DNA of 64,000 nucleotides from Flavobacterium nackdongense (GCF_004355225.1 NZ_CP037933.1:4153228-4217227), one strand, 5' to 3'; shown: positions 26,590-36,708, numbered from the stretch's first letter. Notes: generated by a model from the sequence alone, not told the origin. Numbers and translations: made by a program.

Positions 26590-28095
26590 CTAATTTTTTA
26601 TACTGATTTGAGGTTTGTTTTTCACTTTCATATTCTTTATGACATCGTATTCTTCATTGACACAGCGTTCTCCCCATCTTTCATACATAAATTTTAGTGA
26701 ATAAATATTTTGAGGTTCTTCGCCTTTGTCCCCATACGTTTGGGACCAATTACTCAAAAGAGCTCTATGTCGTTCTAATTGTTTGCCGAATTTAGGATTA
26801 CTGGCTAAATTGTTAATTTCGAATGGATCGTTTTCTAAATCGTATAATTCTTCTTCGGGTTTCGTTGGTAACCAATATTTGGCTTGTACTTCATTTAATT
26901 TTCCTGCTTCAAACATTTTTTTGGTATCAACATATTCAATTCTTCTATCTCTATAAGTAGGTTGTGTATAAGACCGATTGGGCATGTAATTTTTGATATA
27001 TTTAAATTTGTCTGTACGTATGGCTCGTATTCTATCTATAGTAAAATCGCAACGGTCTCGAGTTGCCACAATATGATCTCTTTTGAAATTGGGAGCAAAA
27101 ACGTTTTTCCCTTCCATATAGCTTGGAATAGGAATGCCAGCCAACGCTAAGGACGTAGTTCCAATGTCGATTCCGCTAACTAAATCATTGCGTTTGCTAT
27201 GTTTTTTTATTTGTGAATCAGTACCAAAATATCCAATGATTAATGGGATGTGAAGTCCGCCATCATATAAAAATTGTTTGTGTCTATAGCCATCATAGCC
27301 GTGGTCTGCAAAGAAAAACACATAGGTATTGTTCAATAGTCCTTTTTCTTTGAGTTTTTCTAATATTTCCTTGACTTCCACATCTGTGGCTCGTGCTGCA
27401 TCATATTGGCGTGAAAAATCTTCGTGTAAAGTGGGTACATTGGGATAGTAAGGAGGAAGTACCACTAAATTTCGATCAATTGGAGTAATTTTTTCTTTCG
27501 TTTTGGGATAGACTTGTACTAATCCTAATTTGCCACCTTCTAATTGAATTTGTCCAAAAAATGGTTGGTTGTTCGATAATGGAGAAAGCCAATCTCCGGT
27601 GCCTGTTAAAGTGTAATAAAAGTCTATACCCATTTCATCATTGTATAATTTTTTGCGATTATAGATAAAGTTATAATCGTCTTTCCCGTGGCTGAAAGTG
27701 TAATACCCATTTTCTTTGAATACTTCGGGTATCGTTTTTACTCCATCTGGCAAAAAAATGGCATCTTCCACAGTTCTTGAAGAATGATGGTTGTGTATGC
27801 CAAATGTAGTTGGCATTGTACCTGTAATATTTGCCGATCTCGAAGCAGAACAAACGGGAGCTGCAGCAAAAGCTTTACTAAAAAGAACGCCGTTTTCTGC
27901 TAAATTGTCAAGTGCTGGAGTTGGATTTATTTTTTCTCCATAACAACTAAAAATAGGATTCAAATCTTCAACATAGATCCAAATGATATTCGGTCTTTTG
28001 TTCGTGTGGTTTGTATTTTTTATTATTTCTTGCTGTGAAAAACACAAACTGTTAGTAGATAAAAAAAGAAGTAGAATTATAGATAACCGTTTCAT
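26590..28095 (-). CDS. Secreted S1-family sulfatase (formylglycine type)
   Basis: S1 sulfatases remove sulfate esters from glycans. The signal peptide (SLCFSQ) is followed by RPNIIWIYVEDLNP, the metal-binding opening strand. The formylglycine motif is C82-S-A-S-R86, which fits the C/S-x-P/A-x-R rule with Ala in the third place. FFADHGYDGYRH carries further metal and sulfate ligands. At 501 residues it has the usual length. It is the first gene of the leftward operon with DUF4380 and two GH43-CBM6 enzymes, and it diverges from the GH43 gene at 28298. A 202-bp intergenic region would hold both promoters. It needs a maturation enzyme encoded elsewhere. Confidence 0.92.
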   Translation of the reverse strand: MKRLSIILLLFLSTNSLCFSQQEIIKNTNHTNKRPNIIWIYVEDLNPIFSCYGEKINPTPALDNLAENGVLFSKAFAAAPVCSASRSANITGTMPTTFGIHNHHSSRTVEDAIFLPDGVKTIPEVFKENGYYTFSHGKDDYNFIYNRKKLYNDEMGIDFYYTLTGTGDWLSPLSNNQPFFGQIQLEGGKLGLVQVYPKTKEKITPIDRNLVVLPPYYPNVPTLHEDFSRQYDAARATDVEVKEILEKLKEKGLLNNTYVFFFADHGYDGYRHKQFLYDGGLHIPLIIGYFGTDSQIKKHSKRNDLVSGIDIGTTSLALAGIPIPSYMEGKNVFAPNFKRDHIVATRDRCDFTIDRIRAIRTDKFKYIKNYMPNRSYTQPTYRDRRIEYVDTKKMFEAGKLNEVQAKYWLPTKPEEELYDLENDPFEINNLASNPKFGKQLERHRALLSNWSQTYGDKGEEPQNIYSLKFMYERWGERCVNEEYDVIKNMKVKNKPQISIKN

Positions 28096-28297
28096 AAAAA
28101 GATAGCATTAGTGTTTCAAAATTAGAGTTATTTCAGTCTATTGAATTGCTCAATTGTGCATTGCTTTAGTTTTTCTGTAAATTTTATCAGCAGAATTGCT
28201 TAAATCAGTAGAAATATGTTCATTTAAGCTAAGAGTATGCTTTAAAAAGCAAATCATCTTAATTAGCATATATTTAATTTGTCAATAGTAAACCAAT

Positions 28298-29353
28298 ATG
28301 AATATGAAGTTGTTTTTGTCAATTCTTTCAGTACTTGTTTTTTGCCTATTTTTGGCTTGTGGAACAAAGCAAAAAATAGTGTTTGACCAAAGTTGGGATA
28401 ATCCCATTCGAGCTGGCATCAACCCATATGGGATGAAAGATTTTTTTGTTTTTTATGAGCAGGATAAGTATTACTTATTAGGTACTGAATACTCCAATCC
28501 GTTTAAAGGCTATTTGGGACCAAATTTGTATGAATCGAAAGGTTTTACCAATTGGAAAATCACAAAAAAGCTTATCGATACACAATCGATTCCAATTAAT
28601 GCCTGGTATAAAGATGGATGGTTTGCTCCTGAAATCATCAAAATAAAAAACAAATACTATTTTACATTTAATAATCGAAACAATGCCGTCAATCCTTATC
28701 AAAAATTAGGGTTTGGAATTGCAGTTGCCAATAATTTAAAGGAAGATTTTAAGGTAATCACTATAGAAAAACCTATCGTATTGGGCAATTATGGCAGCTT
28801 GGTGATAGGAAAAAATGAGGAAGAAATTTATGTGGTTTACGATAAAGATGCTCGTATTTATATAGCCGAAATTGATATCGAAAAAGGAGAATTGAAATCA
28901 GAGCCAAAAGAATTGCTTGGCCCTGAAACTTTAGGTACACACTATAAATATTTAGATGCACCACAAATTACAAAAATTGGTTCCGATCATCATATGCTGT
29001 TTTCACAATTTTATGGTGGATATGAAGTGAAGATTTTTCATATGACTGCAAAGCATCCCTTAGGACCTTGGATTTGGGATGGAGCTAATCCAATGTATAC
29101 ATTTTTGGAGGAAGAAGCGGATGAGGTTGTCAAAAACAAGTATCCAACAGTTCACGGGTATGCACCTCCAACACAAGTCGTATTTAGCAATCAATTGTTT
29201 TTAGGAAAGAACAAACGGTATTTTAATACTTATCATAGCTCCGAAAAATATTCAGAACCTTATTTGTGTATCGAACCTATTCAAATCGATGGGGATAGAT
29301 TATTTATACCTACAGCTAAAAACAAACATCAAAAAGTGAGCGAAAATGATTAG
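28298..29353 (+). CDS. GH43-type lipoprotein
   Basis: The N-terminus is a lipoprotein signal with LFLAC (Cys21), unlike the free secreted GH43 enzymes of the window. The remaining 330 residues are a single GH43-like propeller: D48 (GMKDFF) is the likely base, and DGWFAPEIIKIKNKYYFTF is a typical blade. PQITKIGSDHHMLFSQF holds the position where the acid would be expected, but no clear EGP-type motif is seen, so activity is less certain. The gene opens the second rightward operon and overlaps the following GH28 gene by 8 bp, which implies translational coupling. Confidence 0.82.
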   Translation: MNMKLFLSILSVLVFCLFLACGTKQKIVFDQSWDNPIRAGINPYGMKDFFVFYEQDKYYLLGTEYSNPFKGYLGPNLYESKGFTNWKITKKLIDTQSIPINAWYKDGWFAPEIIKIKNKYYFTFNNRNNAVNPYQKLGFGIAVANNLKEDFKVITIEKPIVLGNYGSLVIGKNEEEIYVVYDKDARIYIAEIDIEKGELKSEPKELLGPETLGTHYKYLDAPQITKIGSDHHMLFSQFYGGYEVKIFHMTAKHPLGPWIWDGANPMYTFLEEEADEVVKNKYPTVHGYAPPTQVVFSNQLFLGKNKRYFNTYHSSEKYSEPYLCIEPIQIDGDRLFIPTAKNKHQKVSEND

Positions 29354-30728
29354 GAATATCTTTTATAGCATCGTTTTACTTTACTGTTTACTTGCAAAGG
29401 CACAAATTGTAACTTATGAAATGCCATCCAATGTAAAGGGGAATAACGAATATATTTTTTCATCGCCATACTATAAGGTAGAGTTGATTCAGGAAAACAA
29501 AGTCGTTCCATCCAATGTGTTTGCGATGAATGCGATGCACGTTACCAATAATTCTAAATCCACCTCCTGGACTAATTTTTCATTTCAAGGAACGATTAAA
29601 GTTAGAGTTATTTTATTGAAGTCTAAAGTTAATTTTGTTCAAGTTCTTCCTAGAATATCTAACATAAAGGTTCAAATAATAAATGACACTACCATTGAAT
29701 TTGAACTGGCAAAAGCAGGGCACTATTCGGTTGAATTCGAAAAAGGAATTTTTATTGAACATCCATTATTGCTTTTTGCCAATCCTTTAGAAGAGAATAT
29801 CCCAAATAGGAATGAGAAAAATGTGATCTATTTTGAACCTGGATTTCATGAACTTGGGGATAAATTTATAATTCCTTCAAATACTACGGTTTATATCGCT
29901 GGCGGAGCCTATGTTAAAGGTCAATTTTATGCTGAAGGTGGCAAAAAAATTAGCATCAAAGGTCGTGGTATTTTGTCTGGAGAAGATTATAAAGCACGAA
30001 CACACAATCATATGATTACGATTAAAAATAGTGAAGACATTTCAATCGAAGGAATTACAATACTTCATGCTCCTCGATATATGATTTCGTTGAGCGGATT
30101 CAATCATCATATTGATAATGTCAAAATGATGGGTTGGTGGTTTAGTACCGACGGAATTTCGGCAGGTGAAAATACGCTTATTGAGAATTGTTTTTTCAAG
30201 GTAAATGATGATGCTGTCAAACTCTATAATAGCCATACTACGGTAAAAAATTGTGTTATATGGCAATTAGAAAACGGTGCTCCATTTATGATAAGTTGGA
30301 ACGGAGGTAAAGATTTTGGGAATATTAAAGTTCAGGATATTGATGTCATTAGAGTAGAGCATCATTGGGATAACGAAAATTTGGCTGTTTTTTGTGCAGT
30401 GCACGGATCAAAAGCTACTATTAGTAATTTCCACATTCAAGATATTCGAATCGATAATTCTATGTGGCGTATTTTCCATATTGTAACCCGTCCTAATAGA
30501 TGGGGGAATTGGAATCCTACACAAGGATCACTTTCTAACTTTATTTTTAAGGATATAGAATTTTATGGTAAACAAAAAATTCCGAGTTTACTTATGGGGC
30601 ACGACAGTAATCATCCGATCTCTAATTTTACTTTTGATAATTTAAAAATTAATGGAAAAAAAATGAATACTGCCTCCGACTTTATAATTATTGATAAAAC
30701 AACAACTCGGGAAGTAATTGTGCAATAG
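29346..30728 (+). CDS. GH28-type beta-helix glycan hydrolase
   Basis: Signal peptide (YCLLAKAQ), short beta-sandwich (about 20-150) and right-handed beta-helix (about 155-450; VYIAGGAYVKGQ, IKGRGILSGED). The GH28-like acids are D269 in STDGIS and D288-D289 in VNDDAVK. At 460 residues it is the most compact of the four beta-helix proteins here and has no T9SS tail, so a periplasmic exo-type role on oligosaccharides is likely. The start overlaps the GH43 lipoprotein gene by 8 bp (ATG inside its last codons). The linkage cut is not predictable beyond GH28/GH49. Confidence 0.85.
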   Translation: MIRNIFYSIVLLYCLLAKAQIVTYEMPSNVKGNNEYIFSSPYYKVELIQENKVVPSNVFAMNAMHVTNNSKSTSWTNFSFQGTIKVRVILLKSKVNFVQVLPRISNIKVQIINDTTIEFELAKAGHYSVEFEKGIFIEHPLLLFANPLEENIPNRNEKNVIYFEPGFHELGDKFIIPSNTTVYIAGGAYVKGQFYAEGGKKISIKGRGILSGEDYKARTHNHMITIKNSEDISIEGITILHAPRYMISLSGFNHHIDNVKMMGWWFSTDGISAGENTLIENCFFKVNDDAVKLYNSHTTVKNCVIWQLENGAPFMISWNGGKDFGNIKVQDIDVIRVEHHWDNENLAVFCAVHGSKATISNFHIQDIRIDNSMWRIFHIVTRPNRWGNWNPTQGSLSNFIFKDIEFYGKQKIPSLLMGHDSNHPISNFTFDNLKINGKKMNTASDFIIIDKTTTREVIVQ

Positions 30729-30842
30729 AAAAGATTCATAAATTATGTTTCCGATAAAAAAAGCAAGAATAATGAACAATAGAGCTGCTCAATAAAGCAT
30801 GTATCTTCTACTTTTGGATAGAAATTTTAGTATTGTTAAAAA

Positions 30843-32330
30843 ATGAAAAAAGAGTATTTAATTAGGCAGGCATTAGTTCTTGTATTTTTTATTGTGGTAG
30901 GAAGAGGTTTTTCTCAAACGAACCAAGGAGGAAAGTTAAATGAAAATGAAAAACCCAACATTGTTTTTATTTATGTTGATGATTTAGGTTACGGTGATTT
31001 AAGTTGTTTTGGACAAAAGACGCTGAAAACTCCAAACATTGATAAGCTTGCCTCCAAGGGAATGATTTTTACTCAGCATTATGCCGGTTCTTCGGTTTGT
31101 GCACCATCAAGAGCCGCAATGCTTACCGGAAAACATACAGGACATACCTCAGTTAGAGGAAATAGTCCAGAGGGGCAATTACTCGAAACTAATGAAACCA
31201 CAGTGGCGGATGTATTAAAAAGTAAAGGTTATGTAACAGGAGTGGTAGGAAAATGGGGCGTTGGTAATGATCCATTACCAGATGATCCTGCAAGAAATGG
31301 TTTTGACCATGCTTATGGCTATGTAAATATGTGGCATGCACATAATTTTTTTCCTGAGTTTTTGTATCGAAATGGGAAAAAAGAAGTTCAAGCCGGAAAT
31401 AAAACCGATTGGTCATACGCCTATGAGAAAGGAATGAAAGAAGGGGCAGGAGTGGCTAAAATTAAAGAAACCTATGCAATTGATAAGTTGAGAGCAGATG
31501 CATTACAATTTATTGAAGATAATAAAAAGAAACCCTTCTTCCTTTATTACTGTTTGAATATACCACATACAAATAACGAAGCGGGCTATTTTACAGGAGA
31601 CGGAATGGAAGTTCCTAATTATGGTGAGTTTGCCAATAAAGAATGGCCAAATCCAGAAAAAGGTTTTGCAACTACTATTTCAATTATAGATAGCTGTGTC
31701 GCAGAAATAGATGAAAAACTTGCAAAGTTGGGTATTGCCGATAACACGATTGTTGTTTTTGTTAGCGATAATGGGCCACATAATGAAGGAGGACATACGT
31801 CTAAGTTTTTCGATAGTAATGGTATTTATCGAGGTGATAAACGAGATTTGTACGAAGGAGGAATTAGAGTACCATTAATTGTGAAATGGCCAGCAAAAAT
31901 TAAACCAGCTTCAGTGTCAAATACTCCAGTAGCGACTTGGGATTTTTTGTCAACATTTGCTGATGCTGTAGGAGCTAAAGCCCCTAAAAATGTTGATGGG
32001 ATATCTTTCTTACCCACTTTAGTAGGTAAGGATAGCCAACAAAAGGCGCATAAATATTTGTACTGGGAATTTTATGAATTAGGCGGTAGGCAAGCGATTA
32101 GAGTGGGTGATTGGAAATACATTAAGTTTAATGTAAGAGATAAATCTAAAGCCATTGTTGAAGAACTTTATAATATTGTGGAAGATCCCTCTGAAACTAA
32201 AAATGTTTTTTCTGCCAATCCTAAAAAGGCAAAAGAGTTGAGTAATTTGATGAAAACTGCCCATACGGAACATCATTTGATTTCATTATTTACTCCCGAT
32301 GAAAAAGAAGTTGAAACTAGATTTAAATAA
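30843..32330 (+). CDS. Secreted S1-family arylsulfatase-type sulfatase
   Basis: Signal peptide ending at GRGFSQ, then PNIVFIYVDDLGYGDLSCFG, which supplies the paired metal-binding aspartates. The formylglycine motif is canonical: C86-A-P-S-R, followed by LTGKHTGH. VFVSDNGPHNEGGH carries the second set of ligands, and the C-terminal subdomain (LYNIVEDPSETKN) is complete. It differs clearly from the CSASR sulfatase at 26,590 and belongs to the arylsulfatase A-like branch, so the two probably remove different sulfate esters. It lies in the second rightward operon, 114 bp after the GH28 gene and 22 bp before the GH27 gene. Confidence 0.93.
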   Translation: MKKEYLIRQALVLVFFIVVGRGFSQTNQGGKLNENEKPNIVFIYVDDLGYGDLSCFGQKTLKTPNIDKLASKGMIFTQHYAGSSVCAPSRAAMLTGKHTGHTSVRGNSPEGQLLETNETTVADVLKSKGYVTGVVGKWGVGNDPLPDDPARNGFDHAYGYVNMWHAHNFFPEFLYRNGKKEVQAGNKTDWSYAYEKGMKEGAGVAKIKETYAIDKLRADALQFIEDNKKKPFFLYYCLNIPHTNNEAGYFTGDGMEVPNYGEFANKEWPNPEKGFATTISIIDSCVAEIDEKLAKLGIADNTIVVFVSDNGPHNEGGHTSKFFDSNGIYRGDKRDLYEGGIRVPLIVKWPAKIKPASVSNTPVATWDFLSTFADAVGAKAPKNVDGISFLPTLVGKDSQQKAHKYLYWEFYELGGRQAIRVGDWKYIKFNVRDKSKAIVEELYNIVEDPSETKNVFSANPKKAKELSNLMKTAHTEHHLISLFTPDEKEVETRFK

Positions 32331-32352
32331 GAAAATTGAAAATAATTGAATT

Positions 32353-33792
32353 ATGAAGTATATTAAAAGAATAGTTTTGGCTTTGATTTTTGGAATTTCA
32401 GCATTTTCGCAGGTTCAGGACAAAAATAAAAGTGTTGAAAGCAAAAGCGAAGTTGCTAAGAATAAATCAAATTTGGCTGTAACCCCACCTATGGGTTGGA
32501 ATAGTTTTGATGCCTATGATTGTAGAATAAATGAAAAAGAATTTAAGGCTACGGTTGATTATATGGCTGAAAACCTTTTGCAATACGGATGGAATTATGC
32601 TGTAATTGATTATATCTGGTGGAATCCAGAACCAGGAAATTGGAATACACCAAAACGAAAGGGACATCCGGACATCCAGTTTAATGCTGACGGGAGTCTT
32701 AAATTCCCTAAAGATGTTACTATGGATCAATACGGAAGACTGCTGCCCTCGGTAGAGCGTTTTCCTTCTGCAGCCAATGGAAAAGGATTCAAGCCAATTG
32801 CCGATTATGTTCACGGAAAAGGAATGAAATTTGGAATACACATTATGCGTGGGATCCATAGAGCAGCAGCTTTCAATGGTACGCCAATAATGGGAAGTAA
32901 AGCAACTGCAAAAGATATTGCCGAACCATTCGATACCTGTAATTGGTGTAACAACATGTTTGGTGTTGACGCATCCAAAGCTGGGGCACAAGAATATTAC
33001 AATTCAATTTTCAATTTATATGCCCAATGGGGAGTAGATTTTATTAAAGCGGATGACACCATGTTTCCTCCTTATCATAAAGAGGAAATCGAAATGATGC
33101 ACAAAGCTATTGCCCAATGTGGTAGACCGATGGTCCTAAGTTTGTCGTGTGGTGAAGCACCCGTTTCTAGAGCCTCACATTTAATAGAAAATGCCAATAT
33201 GTGGAGAATTTCTGGTGATTTTTGGGATAATTGGGAATCATTAGAGCATAACTTCGATTTATTAAATGCCTGGTCTCCTTTTATTGGTGAGGGACATTGG
33301 CCGGATGGCGATATGTTACCAATAGGGCGTTTGTCACTAGATGACCGTCCTCATGGGAAAGAAAGAATGTCAAATTTTACAGTGCCTGAGCATTATACGT
33401 TAATGAGTTTATGGTCTATGGCAAAATCTCCTTTAATAATGGGTGGCGATTTATTGACAACAGCAGAAAGTACTATGAAATTTTTGAAAAATAGTGAAAT
33501 TCTTTATGTTAATCAACATTCTACAGATAATAGACAAGTCATAAAAAATGATGGACAAGCGGTGTGGATAGCAACTGACCCAAAAAACGGAGATCGATTT
33601 ATAGCGTTGTTTAATTTATCAGAAAAAGAAAAGGAAGTTAAATTTACTTTAGAAAATGAAGGTATTCGAGGGGATTATAGTGTCCGTGATTTATGGGAGA
33701 AAAAAGATATAGGAATAATAAATACACAAATTAGAGCTAAGATTGATAGTCACGGAGCGAAAGTATTTAGATTAACTAAAGTAGTTAAATAG
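32353..33792 (+). CDS. GH27 alpha-galactosidase-type enzyme
   Basis: GH27 enzymes cleave terminal alpha-galactose (or alpha-N-acetylgalactosamine and beta-arabinopyranose) with retention. The hallmark TPPMGWNSFDAYDC opens the barrel near residue 44. D234 in FIKADD is the nucleophile and D289 in WRISGDFWDNW the acid/base. A C-terminal beta-sandwich follows (about 390-479). The long linker NKSVESKSEVAKNKS sits between the signal peptide and the barrel. The loop around PEPGNWNTPKRKGHPD is longer than in typical plant and fungal GH27, which is common in Bacteroidota versions. It starts 22 bp after the sulfatase, consistent with sequential desulfation and galactose removal. Confidence 0.9.
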   Translation: MKYIKRIVLALIFGISAFSQVQDKNKSVESKSEVAKNKSNLAVTPPMGWNSFDAYDCRINEKEFKATVDYMAENLLQYGWNYAVIDYIWWNPEPGNWNTPKRKGHPDIQFNADGSLKFPKDVTMDQYGRLLPSVERFPSAANGKGFKPIADYVHGKGMKFGIHIMRGIHRAAAFNGTPIMGSKATAKDIAEPFDTCNWCNNMFGVDASKAGAQEYYNSIFNLYAQWGVDFIKADDTMFPPYHKEEIEMMHKAIAQCGRPMVLSLSCGEAPVSRASHLIENANMWRISGDFWDNWESLEHNFDLLNAWSPFIGEGHWPDGDMLPIGRLSLDDRPHGKERMSNFTVPEHYTLMSLWSMAKSPLIMGGDLLTTAESTMKFLKNSEILYVNQHSTDNRQVIKNDGQAVWIATDPKNGDRFIALFNLSEKEKEVKFTLENEGIRGDYSVRDLWEKKDIGIINTQIRAKIDSHGAKVFRLTKVVK

Positions 33793-33819
33793 GAGGTTTT
33801 GGTTAGTTTGGTTTTTGAA

Positions 33820-33856
33820 GACTCGTTATGCGGTACTTTACATAACGGGTTTTTGA
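33820..33856 (+). terminator. Hairpin after the GH27 gene
   Basis: CTCGTTATG (33822-33830) pairs with CATAACGGG (33841-33849) with one G-T, then five T follow. It lies in the 100-bp gap before the next GH43 gene on the same strand, so it may reduce read-through rather than end the operon. Confidence 0.6.
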
Positions 33857-33892
33857 AAACCTATATTTTATTTAATTTAAATTACGAATGCA

Positions 33893-34867
33893 ATGAGGAT
33901 TTATATTCGAATTTCTTTTTTATTGCTTAGTCTAACAGGTTTTTCACAATTAAAAACATTAGCAGACATTCGAGTTAGGGATCCTTTTATTTACACAGAT
34001 AGTATTTCTAAAACCTATTATTTATATGCACAAACGGGGAATCGTTTACTTGATAACGATACCATAAAAGGTGTTGAAGTGTATAAAAGTACTAATTTGA
34101 AGGATTGGTCAGGACCTGATACTGTTTTTTCAGCTCCGAGCGACCATTGGGGCAAAAGAATGGTTTGGGCACCTGAAATGCATTATTATAAAGGTAAATA
34201 TTTTTTATTTGTAACCTTTACGGGTGATGAAATGGCTTTAAAACCGAAGGAACAGCCAGAGCAATATCGTAGAGGAACTCAAATATTAGTGGCAGACAAA
34301 CCGACAGGTCCATTTAAAGCTTTTACCAATAAACCTACGACTCCAAAAGAATGGATGAGTTTAGATGGTACGTTATGGGTTGAAAATCATGTGCCTTATA
34401 TGGTTTTTTGTCACGAATGGGCACAGATTGGAGATGGTACGATGGAATTGATTCAATTAAAAGACGATTTATCCGGCACTGTTGGAGTTCCGCGAACCTT
34501 GTTCAAGGCTACAGAGGCTAAATGGGTAAGAAGTTTGTCTACTACTGGCTTCAAATATCATGGTTATGTTACCGATGGTTGTTTTCTTTATAAAACAAAA
34601 ACTGGAAAGTTGTTGATGATTTGGTCAAGTTTTGGAGATAAAGGATACGGTTTGGGACAATTAATTTCAGAGTCTGGGTCTATAAAAGGCCCTTGGAAGC
34701 AAATTGATAAAATGATTTTTGAAGAAGGCGGAGGACATGGGATGATATTCAAAACATTTGAAGGGAAATCAATGCTTTGTTTGCATCAGCCCAATAAGGG
34801 AGACAAAGAAAGAACCCAAATTTATGAATTGATAGATAGTGGTGATTATCTAGATATTTTGAAATAA
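33893..34867 (+). CDS. Compact GH43-type enzyme with Asp at the usual acid position
   Basis: A 324-residue secreted single-propeller protein (signal peptide ends at LTGFSQ). The base is D30 in VRDPFI, WAPEMHYYKGKYFLF is a typical blade, and D159 in SLDGTL is the modulator. At the place of the general acid, where most GH43 enzymes have an EGP-type motif, it reads VTDGCFLY with D229. Either this is a subfamily that uses another residue or the enzyme is altered. It lies 108 bp before the symporter gene and after a hairpin, so it may have its own promoter as well. The likely substrate is an arabinose- or galactose-type oligosaccharide. Confidence 0.82.
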   Translation: MRIYIRISFLLLSLTGFSQLKTLADIRVRDPFIYTDSISKTYYLYAQTGNRLLDNDTIKGVEVYKSTNLKDWSGPDTVFSAPSDHWGKRMVWAPEMHYYKGKYFLFVTFTGDEMALKPKEQPEQYRRGTQILVADKPTGPFKAFTNKPTTPKEWMSLDGTLWVENHVPYMVFCHEWAQIGDGTMELIQLKDDLSGTVGVPRTLFKATEAKWVRSLSTTGFKYHGYVTDGCFLYKTKTGKLLMIWSSFGDKGYGLGQLISESGSIKGPWKQIDKMIFEEGGGHGMIFKTFEGKSMLCLHQPNKGDKERTQIYELIDSGDYLDILK

Positions 34868-34975
34868 TAATTATAAAGAATTGGAGGAATTGAATCACTT
34901 TTTTTATCCAAAAAAAACAATTTCTTTCAAAATTGAAAGCAGTAGTTAAAGTAATTTTTTTAAAACAATAAACAA

Positions 34976-36661
34976 ATGAGTAAGAATCTTGTCTTCGCTG
35001 ATTATGCGGTATTTATTATCTATTTTATAATTGTATCCGTTTATGGATATGTTATCTATCGTAAACGTGAAAAAAACGAACACGATGCTAAAGCGTATTT
35101 TTTAGCGGAAGGAACCTTAACTTGGTGGGCCATCGGAGCTTCTTTAATTGCTTCTAATATCTCTGCGGAGCAATTTATTGGGATGAGTGGCGAAGGATTC
35201 TTTTTAGGAATAGCTGTTGCCGCCTACGAGTGGATTGCTGCTATATCATTGATTATAATAGCTATTTGGTTCATTCCAGTGTATTTGAAAAATAAGATTT
35301 ATACCATGCCGCAGTTTTTAAAAACGAGATATAACGAATCGACTGCTTTGATTATGGCTGTGTTTTGGTTGTTTTTGTATGTTTTTGTAAATTTGACATC
35401 TATTTTATATTTAGGAGCAGTGGCCATAAACGGATTAGCCGGAGGAGAATACCTTCATACCATTATGATTGGTCTTGCTGTTTTTGCCTTGTTAATTTCA
35501 CTAGGTGGAATGAAAGTGGTGGCGTATACGGATGTAATTCAGGTGGCTGTTTTAATAATTGGTGGGTTAGTGACTACTTATATAGCTTTAACAACCGTTG
35601 GACAATTTTTTGGAGTAGGTCAAGATGCAATTGCCGGATTTAACGTCTTAATGGAAAAAGCACCAGAACATTTCAAAATGATTATTCCAAGACCTACTGA
35701 AACGTCTTCTCAATTAGAAATAAATAAATACCTTACTTTTCCAGGAATGATGTCTTATTTGGCTGGGATTTGGATCATTAATCTGAATTATTGGGGGTGC
35801 AATCAATACATTACTCAAAGGGCTTTAGGAGCCGATTTGCAAACAGCACGAACAGGTATTTTGTTTGCAGGATTCTTAAAATTATTAATGCCAGTTATCG
35901 TAATGTTGCCTGGAATTGCAGCTTTTGTTTTATACGAAAATGGGCATTTACCTCAATTGGTTGGTGGAAAAGACGGAGCTTATTCAGCAGTATTGACTTT
36001 CTTGCCAACAGGTTTAAAGGGGTTGTCGGTTGCTGCATTGACAGCCGCAATTGTAGCTTCATTGGCTGGTAAAGTAAATAGTATTTCTACTATTTATACC
36101 TTGGACGTTCATAAAAAATACATTCAAAAAAATGCTTCAGACCGAAGTCAGGTTAATATTGGAAGATATGCTGTTTTTGCCGCGATGCTCCTGGCAGTTA
36201 TGTTTACTTGGAATGATGTTCTTGGAATAGGTGGAGTTGGAGGATTTACGTATATCCAAAAATATACTGGTTTTATTAGTCCTGGGGTATTTGCTATGTT
36301 TATTTTGGGGATGTTCTGGAAAAGAACTACAGGAACTGCTGCTATCGTTGGTGTAATTGCCGGTTTTGTATTATCCGTTTTATTCAATGAATTTGCCCCA
36401 GCTTTATTTGGAAATGAAACCTTGTTATATACAGCTTGGCCTAATGGCAAAGGCGGTTTCGAAATACCATTTCATATTTGTATGGGATTGTCATTTATGT
36501 TTACGATGATATTGATGATTGCCGTGAGTTTCGCTGGACCAAAAATTAACCCAAAAGCATTCGATTTAGATACTGAAATGTTCAAGATAAAGCCTCAAAC
36601 TACAGTGATGATTGTAATCACATTGTTAATAATATTTGCTTTGTACGCCAAATTTTGGTAA
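34976..36661 (+). CDS. Sodium/solute symporter (SSS family), probable sugar transporter
   Basis: An integral inner-membrane protein of 561 residues with about 14 hydrophobic helices, beginning VFADYAVFIIYFIIV. SLIASNISAEQFIGMSG is the unwound first core helix that binds sodium and substrate in SglT-like carriers, and WIINLNYWGCNQYITQRALGA is the typical motif of sugar-type SSS members. It is the last gene of the glycan operon and is followed by a strong terminator, so it most likely imports the released monosaccharide, such as galactose or arabinose. The substrate is inferred from context only. Confidence 0.92.
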   Translation: MSKNLVFADYAVFIIYFIIVSVYGYVIYRKREKNEHDAKAYFLAEGTLTWWAIGASLIASNISAEQFIGMSGEGFFLGIAVAAYEWIAAISLIIIAIWFIPVYLKNKIYTMPQFLKTRYNESTALIMAVFWLFLYVFVNLTSILYLGAVAINGLAGGEYLHTIMIGLAVFALLISLGGMKVVAYTDVIQVAVLIIGGLVTTYIALTTVGQFFGVGQDAIAGFNVLMEKAPEHFKMIIPRPTETSSQLEINKYLTFPGMMSYLAGIWIINLNYWGCNQYITQRALGADLQTARTGILFAGFLKLLMPVIVMLPGIAAFVLYENGHLPQLVGGKDGAYSAVLTFLPTGLKGLSVAALTAAIVASLAGKVNSISTIYTLDVHKKYIQKNASDRSQVNIGRYAVFAAMLLAVMFTWNDVLGIGGVGGFTYIQKYTGFISPGVFAMFILGMFWKRTTGTAAIVGVIAGFVLSVLFNEFAPALFGNETLLYTAWPNGKGGFEIPFHICMGLSFMFTMILMIAVSFAGPKINPKAFDLDTEMFKIKPQTTVMIVITLLIIFALYAKFW

Positions 36662-36708
36662 AGATTCTGTCTGATTTTAAGTAGTATTTAATTTTTTGTT
36701 TTAGTAGT

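Noticed and set aside
32467..32991. 174-codon antisense ORF inside the GH27 gene
   Set aside because: The + strand frame has the full GH27 signature with catalytic residues; the antisense frame has no recognisable features.
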